64,000 nucleotides of DNA from Acidobacteriota bacterium. Its GTDB lineage: Bacteria > Acidobacteriota > Vicinamibacteria > Vicinamibacterales > UBA2999. Each line of letters begins with the position of its first letter. Position 1 is the stretch's first letter. Below are positions 1-8,676 of the stretch, piece after piece. The position numbers and the translations under genes were made by a program. Under the pieces are notes generated by a model, which was not told the DNA's origin, ran no database searches, and was given only the letters and a program-made list of their open reading frames with translations. The stretch spans positions 1 to 64,000 of the forward strand of contig JADZCN010000121.1 in the NCBI GenBank assembly GCA_020851565.1. The letters run 5' to 3'.

Positions 1-890
1 GATCCGGCTCCGCAGCCCCACCGGGGCGAACCTGGGATCCGAGTCGGGGCCCCTGACCGCGCAGATCTCCGTCATCGCGCCCCTCAGCGGCACCTACACC
101 GTGCTCGTCGGCACCGGCGATGTCGGCAACGACTCCATCGGCGACTACCGGCTCACCCTCGCCAAGACTCCCGGCACGTTTGTCGTCCCCGACGGCGATG
201 AGGGCGGCGCGATGGTCAACGGCGCAAACCACAGCGGCCACATTCATCTCGGCGACCTTGACCAATGGAGCTTCACCGCCGCCCAGGGCGATGCCATCAC
301 GGTCAGCATTGGTGAGGTCTTCCCGACCGAGCTCGACCCGGGCTTCAATCCCTGGATCCGGCTTCGCAGCCCCACCGGGGCGGACCTGGGATCCGCGTCG
401 GGGGCCCTGACCGCGCAGATCTCCGTCGTCGCGCCGCTGAGCGGCACCTACACCGTCCTGGTCGGCACGGGCGATGTCGGCCTCGACTCCACCGGCGACT
501 ACCGGCTCACCCTCGCCAAGACCCCGGGGCCCTTCGTCGTTCCCGACGGTGACCAAGGAGGTGCCATGAGCGCGGGTGTCAACCATCCGGGAGCCATTCA
601 CCTGGGCGACCTCGACATGTGGACCTTCTGCGCGGCCCAGGGCGCCGCGCTCTCGATCAGCATGAGCGAGATCCTGCCCTCAGGGCCTGATCCCGGATTC
701 AACCCCTGGATCCGGCTCCGGGCGCCGTCGGGTCAGCAGCTGGGCTCGACGTCGGGATCTCTGGTTGCGCAGCTGAACATCACGGCATCGGTCACGGGCT
801 TGTTCACGGTGCTCGCGGGTACGGGTGACGTGGGTTCGGATGCCCAGGGGCAGTACGAGATCAGGGTGACGGGAGCTATTGCATGTCCGA
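1..890. repeat. 354-bp tandem coding repeat (PPC-like units)
   Basis: The sequence GATCCGGCT recurs at bases 1, 355 and 709 with a constant 354-bp (118-codon) period. Units one and two are nearly identical at DNA level across the compared stretch (bases 1-190 against 355-544), while the third has diverged. This indicates recent in-frame duplication inside the adhesin-like gene, and more copies may lie upstream of the window. Confidence 0.85.
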
Positions 891-2278
891 CCGGTCCCAC
901 GACCGTCAACGACGGATACGCGACGCCCGTCAATACGTTGTTGACGGTACCCGCCCCCGGCCTGCTCGCCAACGACAACCCCAACGGCGGCGGCTCGATG
1001 ACGGCGGAGCTCGTCTCGAACGTCACCGCTGGCACGCTCGCGCTGAACGCGAACGGCAGCTTCACCTTCACCCCGACCAACGGCTTCACCGGGCAGGCGA
1101 GCTTCACCTACCGCGCCGTGAACGCGTTTGGTCCGGGCAACGTGGCCACGGTGACCCTGACGGTCACCCAGGGCACGCCGCCCACGACGGTGAACGACGC
1201 GTACGGTACGAACGCGGGCACACCGCTCAACATCGCAGCGCCTGGCGTGCTCAGCAACGACAACAGCAACGGCGGAGGCGCGCTGACCGCGGAGCTGATG
1301 AGCACGACCACCAGCGGCGTCCTGTCGCTGAGCGCCAACGGCAGCTTCACCTACACGCCCAATCCCGGCTTCATTGGCGCCGACAGCTTCACGTACCGCG
1401 CCGTCAGCAGCGTCGGGCCGGGAAACACCGCCACCGTCGGCATCACGGTCAGCGACCCGACGACGGTGCAGCCGCCATCGAGCCTATACGCGTCGTCCAT
1501 CGCCGGCAACACGGTCACGCTCCGGTGGACTCCGCCCGCATCGGGCGCAGTGCCCACCAACTACGTCATCGAGGGTGGCGTGAGCCCCGGCCAGGTGCTC
1601 GCGAGCCTCCCTGTGGGAAACACGACTCCGCTCTACACGTTCCCGGCGCCAACCGGCGCTTTCTTCGTCAGGGTGCACACGCTGTCGGGCGCCAGTCGCA
1701 GCGTGGCCTCCAACGAGATCCGCATCTTCGTGAACCAGCCGGCGGCGCCGTCGGCCCCGGCGGACCTCGTGGGCCTGGTGAACAGCAGTTCCATCGCGCT
1801 CGCCTGGCGCAACACCTTCGCGGGCGGCGCGCCTGGCGGCATCGTCCTCGACGTGTCGGGCGCGCTCAACACGTCGCTGCCGCTCGGCCTCACCGACAGC
1901 TTCCAGTTCAACGGGGTACCGGGCGGCACCTACACGCTGTCGCTGCGCGCCATCAACGGCGCCGGCAGCAGCCCCTCGTCCAACGCCATCACCCTGACGT
2001 TCCCCTCGCCCTGCACGGGCGCACCGCTCCCGCCGTCGAACTTTCTGGCCTATCGCGTCGGCGGTACCCTCTTCGTCGTCTGGGATCCGGCGACGAGCGG
2101 GCCGGCACCCACGTCCTACGTCCTGAACGTCACCGGGGCGTTCGGCGGCAGCTTCGGGACGCCTGGCCGCACGCTGAGCGGCGCGGTCGGGCCGGGCACC
2201 TACCACCTGAGCGTGAGCGCCGCCAACGCGTGCGGATCGAGCGCGGCGACGCCCGTGCAGGCCGTGGTGGTCCCATGA
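1..2278 (+). CDS. Secreted adhesin-like multidomain protein, 5' end outside window
   Basis: The frame is open from base 2, so only the C-terminal 758 or so residues are visible. In order they hold three tandem 118-residue beta-sandwich units resembling bacterial pre-peptidase C-terminal (PPC) domains (each with GDLD-x-W-x-F, NPWIRLR and GTYTVL), to about base 880. Two cadherin/Big_9-like repeats follow (VND...LLANDN...GSFTFTP...FTYRAV), about 895-1456, and then three FN3-like modules to the end. There are no catalytic motifs. The stop codon overlaps the next gene's start (ATGA at 2275-2278), so the protein is probably co-translated with the ECF sigma factor. I infer an exported surface or extracellular protein. 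The signal peptide and full length cannot be seen, and an N-terminal enzyme domain upstream is possible. Confidence 0.8.
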   Translation, partial: IRLRSPTGANLGSESGPLTAQISVIAPLSGTYTVLVGTGDVGNDSIGDYRLTLAKTPGTFVVPDGDEGGAMVNGANHSGHIHLGDLDQWSFTAAQGDAITVSIGEVFPTELDPGFNPWIRLRSPTGADLGSASGALTAQISVVAPLSGTYTVLVGTGDVGLDSTGDYRLTLAKTPGPFVVPDGDQGGAMSAGVNHPGAIHLGDLDMWTFCAAQGAALSISMSEILPSGPDPGFNPWIRLRAPSGQQLGSTSGSLVAQLNITASVTGLFTVLAGTGDVGSDAQGQYEIRVTGAIACPTGPTTVNDGYATPVNTLLTVPAPGLLANDNPNGGGSMTAELVSNVTAGTLALNANGSFTFTPTNGFTGQASFTYRAVNAFGPGNVATVTLTVTQGTPPTTVNDAYGTNAGTPLNIAAPGVLSNDNSNGGGALTAELMSTTTSGVLSLSANGSFTYTPNPGFIGADSFTYRAVSSVGPGNTATVGITVSDPTTVQPPSSLYASSIAGNTVTLRWTPPASGAVPTNYVIEGGVSPGQVLASLPVGNTTPLYTFPAPTGAFFVRVHTLSGASRSVASNEIRIFVNQPAAPSAPADLVGLVNSSSIALAWRNTFAGGAPGGIVLDVSGALNTSLPLGLTDSFQFNGVPGGTYTLSLRAINGAGSSPSSNAITLTFPSPCTGAPLPPSNFLAYRVGGTLFVVWDPATSGPAPTSYVLNVTGAFGGSFGTPGRTLSGAVGPGTYHLSVSAANACGSSAATPVQAVVVP

Positions 2279-2829
2279 CGATGGTTCCCCGCCTGGGTGG
2301 GCCCGAGGCGATGAACGTCGCCTTCGACGAGCTCTACACCGAGCTTCGGCGGCTCGCGGCGCGGCACATGCGTCGCGAGCCGGCGCGCCACACCCTGCAG
2401 CCGACCGCGCTCGTCAACGAGGCGTACCTGCGGCTGATGAGCGGGGCGAGGACCATCAACGATCGGCATCACTTCTTCGCGCTCGCCTCGCAGGTGATGC
2501 GCCGCGTGCTGGTGGATCACGCGCGCAGGAAGCGGGCGCACAAGCGCGGCGCGGAGCTGGTGCACCTCGAGGTGGACCAGCTCGCCGACGCCGGCGCGCC
2601 ACGCGTGGACGTCGTCGCCGTGGACGAGGCGCTCACCGAGCTCGCCACCGTTGATACGCGGGCGGTGCAGGTCGTCGAGCTGCGGTTCTTCGGCGGCCAC
2701 ACCGACGCGGAAGTCGCCGACATCACGGGGCGTTCGCTCGCCAGCGTGCGGCGCGACTGGGCGTTCGCCCGGTCGTGGCTGAGGCGCCGGCTCAAGCCGC
2801 TGGCCGGCGATCGCCCGGAGGAAGCATGA
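2275..2829 (+). CDS. ECF-type RNA polymerase sigma factor (TIGR02999-like)
   Basis: This is a 184-residue extracytoplasmic-function sigma factor that would direct core RNA polymerase to a dedicated promoter set. Region 2 is recognisable from ELYTELRRLAARHMRRE, TLQPTALVNEAYLRLM and HFFALASQVMRRVLVDHAR. Region 4 is seen as VELRFFGGHTDAEVADI with the helix-turn-helix SLASVRRDWAFARSWL. These are hallmarks of the TIGR02999 group, which is common in Acidobacteria and Planctomycetes and often sits beside Ser/Thr kinases instead of an anti-sigma factor. The ATG at 2275 overlaps the upstream stop (ATGA). ATG 2281 and 2311 are alternative starts. Its stop overlaps the subtilase start, again as ATGA. 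No anti-sigma gene is adjacent. Confidence 0.9.
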   Translation: MTMVPRLGGPEAMNVAFDELYTELRRLAARHMRREPARHTLQPTALVNEAYLRLMSGARTINDRHHFFALASQVMRRVLVDHARRKRAHKRGAELVHLEVDQLADAGAPRVDVVAVDEALTELATVDTRAVQVVELRFFGGHTDAEVADITGRSLASVRRDWAFARSWLRRRLKPLAGDRPEEA

Positions 2830-5072
2830 GCCGCTCGCTCATCGGGATCATCGCGTGCGTCGCTTTGGTAATGGCCCTCGCCGGTTCCACGCCGTCGACA
2901 CAGTCGGGCGTGTCGATCCCTCCAGAGCTGGCCCGCCGCGTGGCGGCGAAAGGTTCGGCCTCCGTCATCGTCGGGGTCAGCGCGCCGTTCGTGCCAGAAG
3001 GACGCCTGGCCGGTGTTGCAGGCATCGACGCGCAACGGCGCGGGCTCCAGGCGTCGCTCGACGACGTGATGGGACGCGCGTCGGCGAAAGGCATTGGTGT
3101 AGGCGGCCGGTTCGACACGGTTCCCTATTTCACGGCGCGTGTCGGTCCAGCCGAGTTGAAGGCCCTGGCGGCACTCCCCGGCGTCGCCTCGATTCACGAG
3201 AACGAGCTGTTCGCGGCGCAGCTGGCCGACACCGTCCCGCTCATCAACGCGCCTGCGTCATGGGCGGCCGGCGCCACCGGTTCGGGATGGACCGTTGCCG
3301 TCATCGACACCGGCATCGACAAGACGCATCCCTTCCTGGCGGGCAAAGTCACGAGCGAGGCCTGCTACTCGGGGGCCGGCGGGACGGCGCCGCCCGGGTT
3401 CTCGTCGGTGTGCCCCGGCGGCGTCTTCGCAAGCACGGCCCTCGACAGCGGCGTGCCCTGCACGCCGGATGCGCTCTGTGCGCACGGCACGGCCGCCGCG
3501 GGCATCGCGACGGGGATCAACGGCACCTCGGGGTTGAGCGGTGTGGCCCATCAGGCGAACCTGATTTCGATCCAGGTCACGACGAGAGTCGAGAACTGCA
3601 TTCCGGGCGGCATTCCCTGCCTGATGTTCTACGAATCCGATCTCATCCGGGCGCTCGAGCGCGTTCTCGTCCTCGCCGGGACCGGCAACGCAAACCGCAT
3701 CGCGGCCGTCTCGACGAGCGTGGGCAGCGGCCGGTTCGTCTCCCAGGCCTCATGCGACGTCTGGTTCGCGCCCCTGAAGGCGGCCATCGACAACCTGCGC
3801 TCGCTGCAGATACCGACCATCGTCTCGGCGGGCAACAACAGCTACGTCGACGGCCTCATCGCGCCGGCATGCATCTCGTCGGCGGTGAGCGTGAGCGCCA
3901 CGACCAAGACCGACGTCCTGTCCTGGTTCTCCAATCGCGCCCCGTTCCTGTCCCTTCTGGCGCCGGGAGGCGACGGAACACAGGGGCCGGGCTCCATCAC
4001 CACCTCCATGCCCGGCGGCGGGTTCGGGCTCGTGAGCGGCACGTCGTTCGCCGCCCCTCACGTGGCTGGTGCCTGGGCCATCCTCGAGCAGGCGGTCCCG
4101 GGCGCCTCCGTCTCGCAGGTGCTGTCCGCCCTCCGCAACACCGGCGCACCCATCGCGGATGCGGGGACCGCGCGCGCGTACCCGCGAATCAACGTGGAGG
4201 CGGCCCGCCAGGCGTTGCTGAGCGGCGTTCCAGGCCCGCCCGGGCCACCAGGCACGCCAGCGGTCCTGGGTGGCGGCAACTTCGTGAGCCTCAGCTGGCC
4301 GGCCCCAGTGAGCGGCGGCACGCCGGCCGGGTACACGGTGCGCGCGCGGCTCACGCCCGGGGGGCCGGTCGTCGCGTCGCTGCCTGTCGGTGAAACCCTC
4401 AGCATGGACCTCAACGCCCCGAATGGGACCTTCATCGTCTCGGTGCAGGCCAGCAATGCGGCGGGCACCGGCCCCGAGTCGCCCTCACAGACTCTGACCG
4501 TCCCGATCATCCCCGCACCGCCCGGGTCGCCGAGCGGGCTGGCCGCGGTGGTCGCCGGCTCCTCCGTGCACCTGTTCTGGACGCCGCCGACGACGGGCGG
4601 CGAGCCGATCGGCTACCTGCTCGTCGCGGCGCTGACGCCTGGCGGCACTCCTGTCGCGGGACTCACGTTCGAGGCGCCATCGTGGTGGACCACGATCCCG
4701 GGCGTTCCGCCCGGCACGTACTACCTGCGGTTGGCGGCCTTCAACCTGGGCGGCGTGAGCGCTCTTTCGAACGAGGTGGCGGCTTCGGTGGCAGCGCCCC
4801 AACTGCCGGGCCCACCAGCCCTGAACGCGCCCATCGTGACGGGCAACACCGTAAACCTGTCGTGGACGCCGGGGCCCGGCGACACCCCGTCGTCCTACAT
4901 CGTTCGGGCCTCGCTGACGCCCGGCGGTCCCGTCATCGCGGGCCTCCCTGTCGCAGGAACCGGCATCTCGGTACCCGGCGTCCCGCGTGGAACCTATTTC
5001 ATCGTCGTGCACGGCGTGACGGGCGCGGGGGTGGGACCACCCTCGAACCAGGTTACCGCGGTGGTGCCGTGA
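2826..5072 (+). CDS. Secreted S8 subtilisin-like protease with FN3 modules
   Basis: A 748-residue exported serine protease. A signal peptide (MSRSLIGIIACVALVMALAG) is followed by an inhibitor-I9-like prodomain to about residue 130. The S8 catalytic domain carries Asp161 (AVIDTGID), His220 (HGTAAAG) and Ser407 (GTSFAAPH). Three FN3-like modules occupy about residues 475-748, ending PPSNQVTAVVP. The ATG at 2826 overlaps the sigma-factor stop (ATGA) and begins exactly at the signal peptide, so I prefer it to upstream in-frame codons. The kinase gene starts 15 bases downstream. The complete triad suggests an active enzyme. The substrate is unknown, but the coupled adhesin-like protein with the same FN3 modules is a plausible partner. 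Confidence 0.93.
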   Translation: MSRSLIGIIACVALVMALAGSTPSTQSGVSIPPELARRVAAKGSASVIVGVSAPFVPEGRLAGVAGIDAQRRGLQASLDDVMGRASAKGIGVGGRFDTVPYFTARVGPAELKALAALPGVASIHENELFAAQLADTVPLINAPASWAAGATGSGWTVAVIDTGIDKTHPFLAGKVTSEACYSGAGGTAPPGFSSVCPGGVFASTALDSGVPCTPDALCAHGTAAAGIATGINGTSGLSGVAHQANLISIQVTTRVENCIPGGIPCLMFYESDLIRALERVLVLAGTGNANRIAAVSTSVGSGRFVSQASCDVWFAPLKAAIDNLRSLQIPTIVSAGNNSYVDGLIAPACISSAVSVSATTKTDVLSWFSNRAPFLSLLAPGGDGTQGPGSITTSMPGGGFGLVSGTSFAAPHVAGAWAILEQAVPGASVSQVLSALRNTGAPIADAGTARAYPRINVEAARQALLSGVPGPPGPPGTPAVLGGGNFVSLSWPAPVSGGTPAGYTVRARLTPGGPVVASLPVGETLSMDLNAPNGTFIVSVQASNAAGTGPESPSQTLTVPIIPAPPGSPSGLAAVVAGSSVHLFWTPPTTGGEPIGYLLVAALTPGGTPVAGLTFEAPSWWTTIPGVPPGTYYLRLAAFNLGGVSALSNEVAASVAAPQLPGPPALNAPIVTGNTVNLSWTPGPGDTPSSYIVRASLTPGGPVIAGLPVAGTGISVPGVPRGTYFIVVHGVTGAGVGPPSNQVTAVVP

Positions 5073-5087
5073 CGCCGTACGACTGAT

Positions 5088-7238
5088 ATGCCTCTCAGCC
5101 TCGAACGCTACGAACGCCTGCGCGCGCTGTTCGACGCCGCAGCCTCCGTGTCGCCGGATCGGCGCGAGGCGTTCATCGAGGCGGAGACGCCGGGCGACGA
5201 GACGCTGCGCGCGGAGCTGCGATCGCTGCTGGCCACCGGCGCGGCCACGGAGCTGCCGTCGCGCGTGGAGCTTTCCGCCGAGACGTCGCCCCCGCCGGAG
5301 GCACCGGCGAGGGCTCGGGTTCCAGCTCTCGGTGGCGCTGACCTCGGCGTGCAGGTCGGCCACTATCGGCTCCTGCGCGAGATCGGGCGTGGCGGCATGG
5401 GCGTCGTCTACCTCGCCGCCCGCAACGACGACGTCTTCAGCAAGGTGGTGGCGCTGAAGGTCATCGGCGCCGGCGTGATCGATTCCGAGTTCGTGAAGCG
5501 CTTCCGACAGGAGCGGCAGATCCTCGCGGGCCTGGATCACCCGAACATCGCGCGAATCCTGGACGGCGGCGACACCGCGGACGGCCGTCCGTTCTACGTG
5601 ATGGAGCACATTGCCGGCGTGCCCATCGACGAGCACTGCGCCTCGGCGCAGGCCGACGTGCGCACGCGGCTCGGGCTCTTCCGGCAGGTCTGCCTGGCCG
5701 TCGAGCACCTGCACGAGAAGGCCGTGATTCACCGTGACCTGAAACCAAGCAACGTGCTGGTGACGCCGGACGGCATCGTCAAGCTGCTGGACTTCGGCAT
5801 CGCGCGCATCCAGGGCATCGCCGGGCTGGCGTCACCCGTCTCGTCGCCAGGTCACCAGACGATGATCATGACCCCGGGGTACGCGAGCCCCGAGCAGATC
5901 GACGGGCGCGAGGTGGATAAGCCGAGCGACGTGTACTCGCTCGGCGTCCTGCTGTACCAGCTGCTCACCGGGGAACTTCCGTTTGGCGACGACCATGGGC
6001 GGCCCGACGTGTCGGCGCAGCTTTCAGGGCGCGCACCGGTGCCGCCGAGCCGTCGTGGCGCCCTCGCCGCGCGACGGTCGGATCGGCCGCCTTCCACGCG
6101 ACAGCTGCGGATCACGGCCGACCTGGATCGCGTCACGCTGGGCGCGCTCGAGAAGGAGCCGCTGCTTCGATACCCCGCCGTGCGCGCGCTGCGCGAGGAG
6201 ATCGATCGGGTGATCGAGGGCCGCCCGCTCGCCTCGCGCAGCCATCAGTGGGTCTATCGCTTCCGCCTGTTCGTCGGCCGCAACCGGGTCGCGGCCGCGC
6301 TGACGGCTCTGCTGGTCATCGCTGTCTTCGCCGGCGGTGGAGTCGCCGTGCGGAATGCCATCGATCGCGCCAGGCTCGAAGCGCGGGCCGGCGAGCTCGA
6401 GCGATTCGTCGCCTTGCTGAACGCGCGGGTCGAGCGATGGGCCGAGCCCGGCCAGCAGGTGCCGGTCGAGGACAAGCTCGCGGACGTGGCTGGTGCCAGT
6501 GCCGTGCTCTCCTCAGACGCGCTGCCGGCGCTGGCCACCCGCGATGGCGGCCGTGACCGCGCGGACCGGCTCGTCGGTGGCGTCAACCACTTCCTCGATC
6601 GCGCCGCGAACCTTGCGGGCGAGGCGGAGCTGCCCGTCAGACGATCAATCGCCCTCACCTACCGCCAGGCCGGGGATCTGCAGGCCGGCCCGCTGGCGCC
6701 ACCGGGCGGCGAGCGCGGGCAGGCCGTGACGAGCTACCGGCGTGCCGCGGAGGTCGCAGCGCGCGCTGCTCCTGCCGACGATCCATGGGTGAAGGTCCAA
6801 CTCGCTGAGCTCTCGGGGCTGCTGCAGGGTCTCGGCGCGCGGCTGGATACCGCCGGACTGGCTCCTCCTGCTGCGGGGGGCGCGGATCCAGTGGCCGCCT
6901 CCCTGCCGGCGCCAGCGGGTCCTCCTGTGCGGCGGCCCATCACGGCATCACAAGCTCCCGTCATGAATCCCGCAGAGGTCGAGGATCTCGTCCGCCAGAT
7001 CGCGCAGGTGCGCGCCACCGCCGAGCAAGTGCGCGTGAGCGTGGTGGACCTCCGCCAGCGACTCGAGGGCAACGGGCAGGTGTTGCGCGCGGATATCCCC
7101 GCGGGCATGTCGCGGGTGGATGCGTTCATCGAGGCGGCCGCGCGTGACCTCGAGCGGCGCGACGCCGGGGGTGTTCGCGACAACCTCCAGCGCGCGGGCT
7201 ACGCGCTGAAGCTCGTCGGGGAGGCCGTGGGGCGATGA
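5088..7238 (+). CDS. Transmembrane Ser/Thr protein kinase (Hanks type)
   Basis: A 716-residue bacterial Ser/Thr kinase. After about 90 N-terminal residues the catalytic domain shows the glycine loop GRGGMGVVY (from Gly100), Lys124 in VALKVI, HRDLKPSN (His215, Asp217), DFG (from Asp235) and PGYASPEQ. A single hydrophobic segment at about residues 401-422 probably crosses the inner membrane, leaving a roughly 295-residue alanine/arginine-rich, mostly helical C-terminal part outside. No PASTA repeats are visible. It follows the adhesin, ECF sigma and subtilase genes at a 15-bp gap. By analogy with ECF-kinase pairs in other bacteria it may phosphorylate and so activate the sigma factor at 2275-2829. 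That link is inference from position. Confidence 0.92.
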   Translation: MPLSLERYERLRALFDAAASVSPDRREAFIEAETPGDETLRAELRSLLATGAATELPSRVELSAETSPPPEAPARARVPALGGADLGVQVGHYRLLREIGRGGMGVVYLAARNDDVFSKVVALKVIGAGVIDSEFVKRFRQERQILAGLDHPNIARILDGGDTADGRPFYVMEHIAGVPIDEHCASAQADVRTRLGLFRQVCLAVEHLHEKAVIHRDLKPSNVLVTPDGIVKLLDFGIARIQGIAGLASPVSSPGHQTMIMTPGYASPEQIDGREVDKPSDVYSLGVLLYQLLTGELPFGDDHGRPDVSAQLSGRAPVPPSRRGALAARRSDRPPSTRQLRITADLDRVTLGALEKEPLLRYPAVRALREEIDRVIEGRPLASRSHQWVYRFRLFVGRNRVAAALTALLVIAVFAGGGVAVRNAIDRARLEARAGELERFVALLNARVERWAEPGQQVPVEDKLADVAGASAVLSSDALPALATRDGGRDRADRLVGGVNHFLDRAANLAGEAELPVRRSIALTYRQAGDLQAGPLAPPGGERGQAVTSYRRAAEVAARAAPADDPWVKVQLAELSGLLQGLGARLDTAGLAPPAAGGADPVAASLPAPAGPPVRRPITASQAPVMNPAEVEDLVRQIAQVRATAEQVRVSVVDLRQRLEGNGQVLRADIPAGMSRVDAFIEAAARDLERRDAGGVRDNLQRAGYALKLVGEAVGR

Positions 7239-7239
7239 G

Positions 7240-7288
7240 GCGCCAGCGACGCGAGGGCCCGAGCAGTCTCGCACCGCGTTGGCGCTTT
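7240..7288 (+). terminator. Weak hairpin after kinase gene
   Basis: GCGCCA (7240-7245) pairs with TGGCGC (7280-7285), with extra GC pairing inside, and TTTG follows. This could be a terminator for the 1-7.2 kb operon, but the loop is long and the T run short. Confidence 0.3.
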
Positions 7289-7327
7289 GTAGGGGAAAGA
7301 ACGAACCGAGAAGGTTGAGGAGGGGTC

Positions 7328-8644
7328 ATGAAAGGGTGCGCAAGGCGGAGCGTGGTTGGCGCGTTCATCCTGGGGGCGTGGCTGCTGGCTGGTGTCGTGC
7401 CGGCCGCGTCTGCCCAGAGTGCGGACACCCCGGTGGACCAGGTCATCGCGCTCGAGAAGAGCGGCCTCAGCGACGACCTCATCATTCGCGCGATCGCGCG
7501 CGACAAGTTACACGGGGATCTCGGCACCAGCGACATGCTGAAATTGAAGAACGCAGGCGTGTCGGACCGGGTCATCACCGCCATGACGGAAGGCCCGGCG
7601 GCAGCCCCCGCTGCCGGGGCCGCGCAGGCATCCGCTCCGGCCGGCGCCAGCTCGTTCGCGGCGGGCGGGATAGCCCCGGCGGCCAGCGCGGCGCCGATGC
7701 CGGTGGCGGTTTCGACCGTCGATCCACGCGCCTCCATGCGCCGCGCCGCCATCGACGAGTTCGACTGGGCCACGGTCTCGACGGCCGTGCAGGCCATCTT
7801 CGGCACCAACGTGGACATCGGGAAGGGCATCCGGGCCCTGCTCACCAAGCGCCTGCAGGAGGCGGGCCGGATGCGCCTGGTGGAGCGGGCGAAGGTGGAC
7901 ACGGTGATGAAGGAGCAGGACTTCGGCGCCAGCAACCGCGTGCGCCAGGGCACGAACGCGCGCATCGGGCAGATCCTCGGCGCCGATGTCTACCTCATGG
8001 GCGACATCGTCGCCTTCGGCAGGGACGATCGCGACAAGCGCATCAGCCTGGGCGCGTTCGGCTTCGGCGGGCCGCTCGGCGGCGTCCGGATCGGAAAGAA
8101 GGAAGACAAGGCGGTGGTCACCATCAACTACCGGCTCGTAGACGCCGAAACCAGCGAAGTCATCGACAGCGGCGAGGCCAAGGGCGAGAGCAAGCGCAAG
8201 AGTAGCGGACTCGGCGGCATCTTCGGGTGGTCCGGCGGCGTGGTCGGCGGCAGCGTGGACATGACCAGCCAGAACTTCGCGGAGACCATCATCGGCGAGG
8301 CGGTCATCGAGGCCACCGACCGGATTGCCGCGATCATGAACGAGAAGGTGCCCGGCCTGCCGAAGCGCGAGGTGGACATCGAGGCGCGCGTCGCCGCCGC
8401 GTCGGGCGGATCCATCACCATCACCGCCGGCTCGAACCAGGGTGTCGAGGTCGGCCATCAGTTCGACGTGTTCCGCATCGTCGCGGAAATCAAGGACCCG
8501 GTGACCGGCGAAGTGCTGGACAACGAGGTCGAGCAGTTGGGAGTCATGACCGTGTCCTCGGTGCGGGAGCGCATCGCCACCGGGGCTTATGCGGGTAAAC
8601 CGGTGACCAGCAAGGACGGACTCGTGCGCCGGCGGCTGCCCTAG
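7328..8644 (+). CDS. CsgG/HfaB-family exported protein
   Basis: A 438-residue protein with a signal peptide ending near VVPAASAQS. It has no lipobox cysteine, unlike classical CsgG. A short helical N-terminal region (VIALEKSGLSDDLIIRAI and LKNAGVSDRVITAM) resembles a duplicated helical motif. A CsgG-like domain runs from about residue 145 to 345 (RMRLVERAKVDTVMKEQDF, GQILGADVYLMGDIVAFG, VTINYRLVDAETSEVIDSGE), followed by a C-terminal beta domain. CsgG relatives form outer-membrane or periplasmic oligomers for export of surface material. Transport here is inferred. The start is supported by the strong AGGAGG site 4-5 bases before ATG. The gene lies 89 bases after the kinase operon and may be separately expressed. 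Confidence 0.82.
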   Translation: MKGCARRSVVGAFILGAWLLAGVVPAASAQSADTPVDQVIALEKSGLSDDLIIRAIARDKLHGDLGTSDMLKLKNAGVSDRVITAMTEGPAAAPAAGAAQASAPAGASSFAAGGIAPAASAAPMPVAVSTVDPRASMRRAAIDEFDWATVSTAVQAIFGTNVDIGKGIRALLTKRLQEAGRMRLVERAKVDTVMKEQDFGASNRVRQGTNARIGQILGADVYLMGDIVAFGRDDRDKRISLGAFGFGGPLGGVRIGKKEDKAVVTINYRLVDAETSEVIDSGEAKGESKRKSSGLGGIFGWSGGVVGGSVDMTSQNFAETIIGEAVIEATDRIAAIMNEKVPGLPKREVDIEARVAAASGGSITITAGSNQGVEVGHQFDVFRIVAEIKDPVTGEVLDNEVEQLGVMTVSSVRERIATGAYAGKPVTSKDGLVRRRLP

Positions 8645-8676
8645 GGGCCACGGGCAGCGCTCGAAGGGAGTCCATC

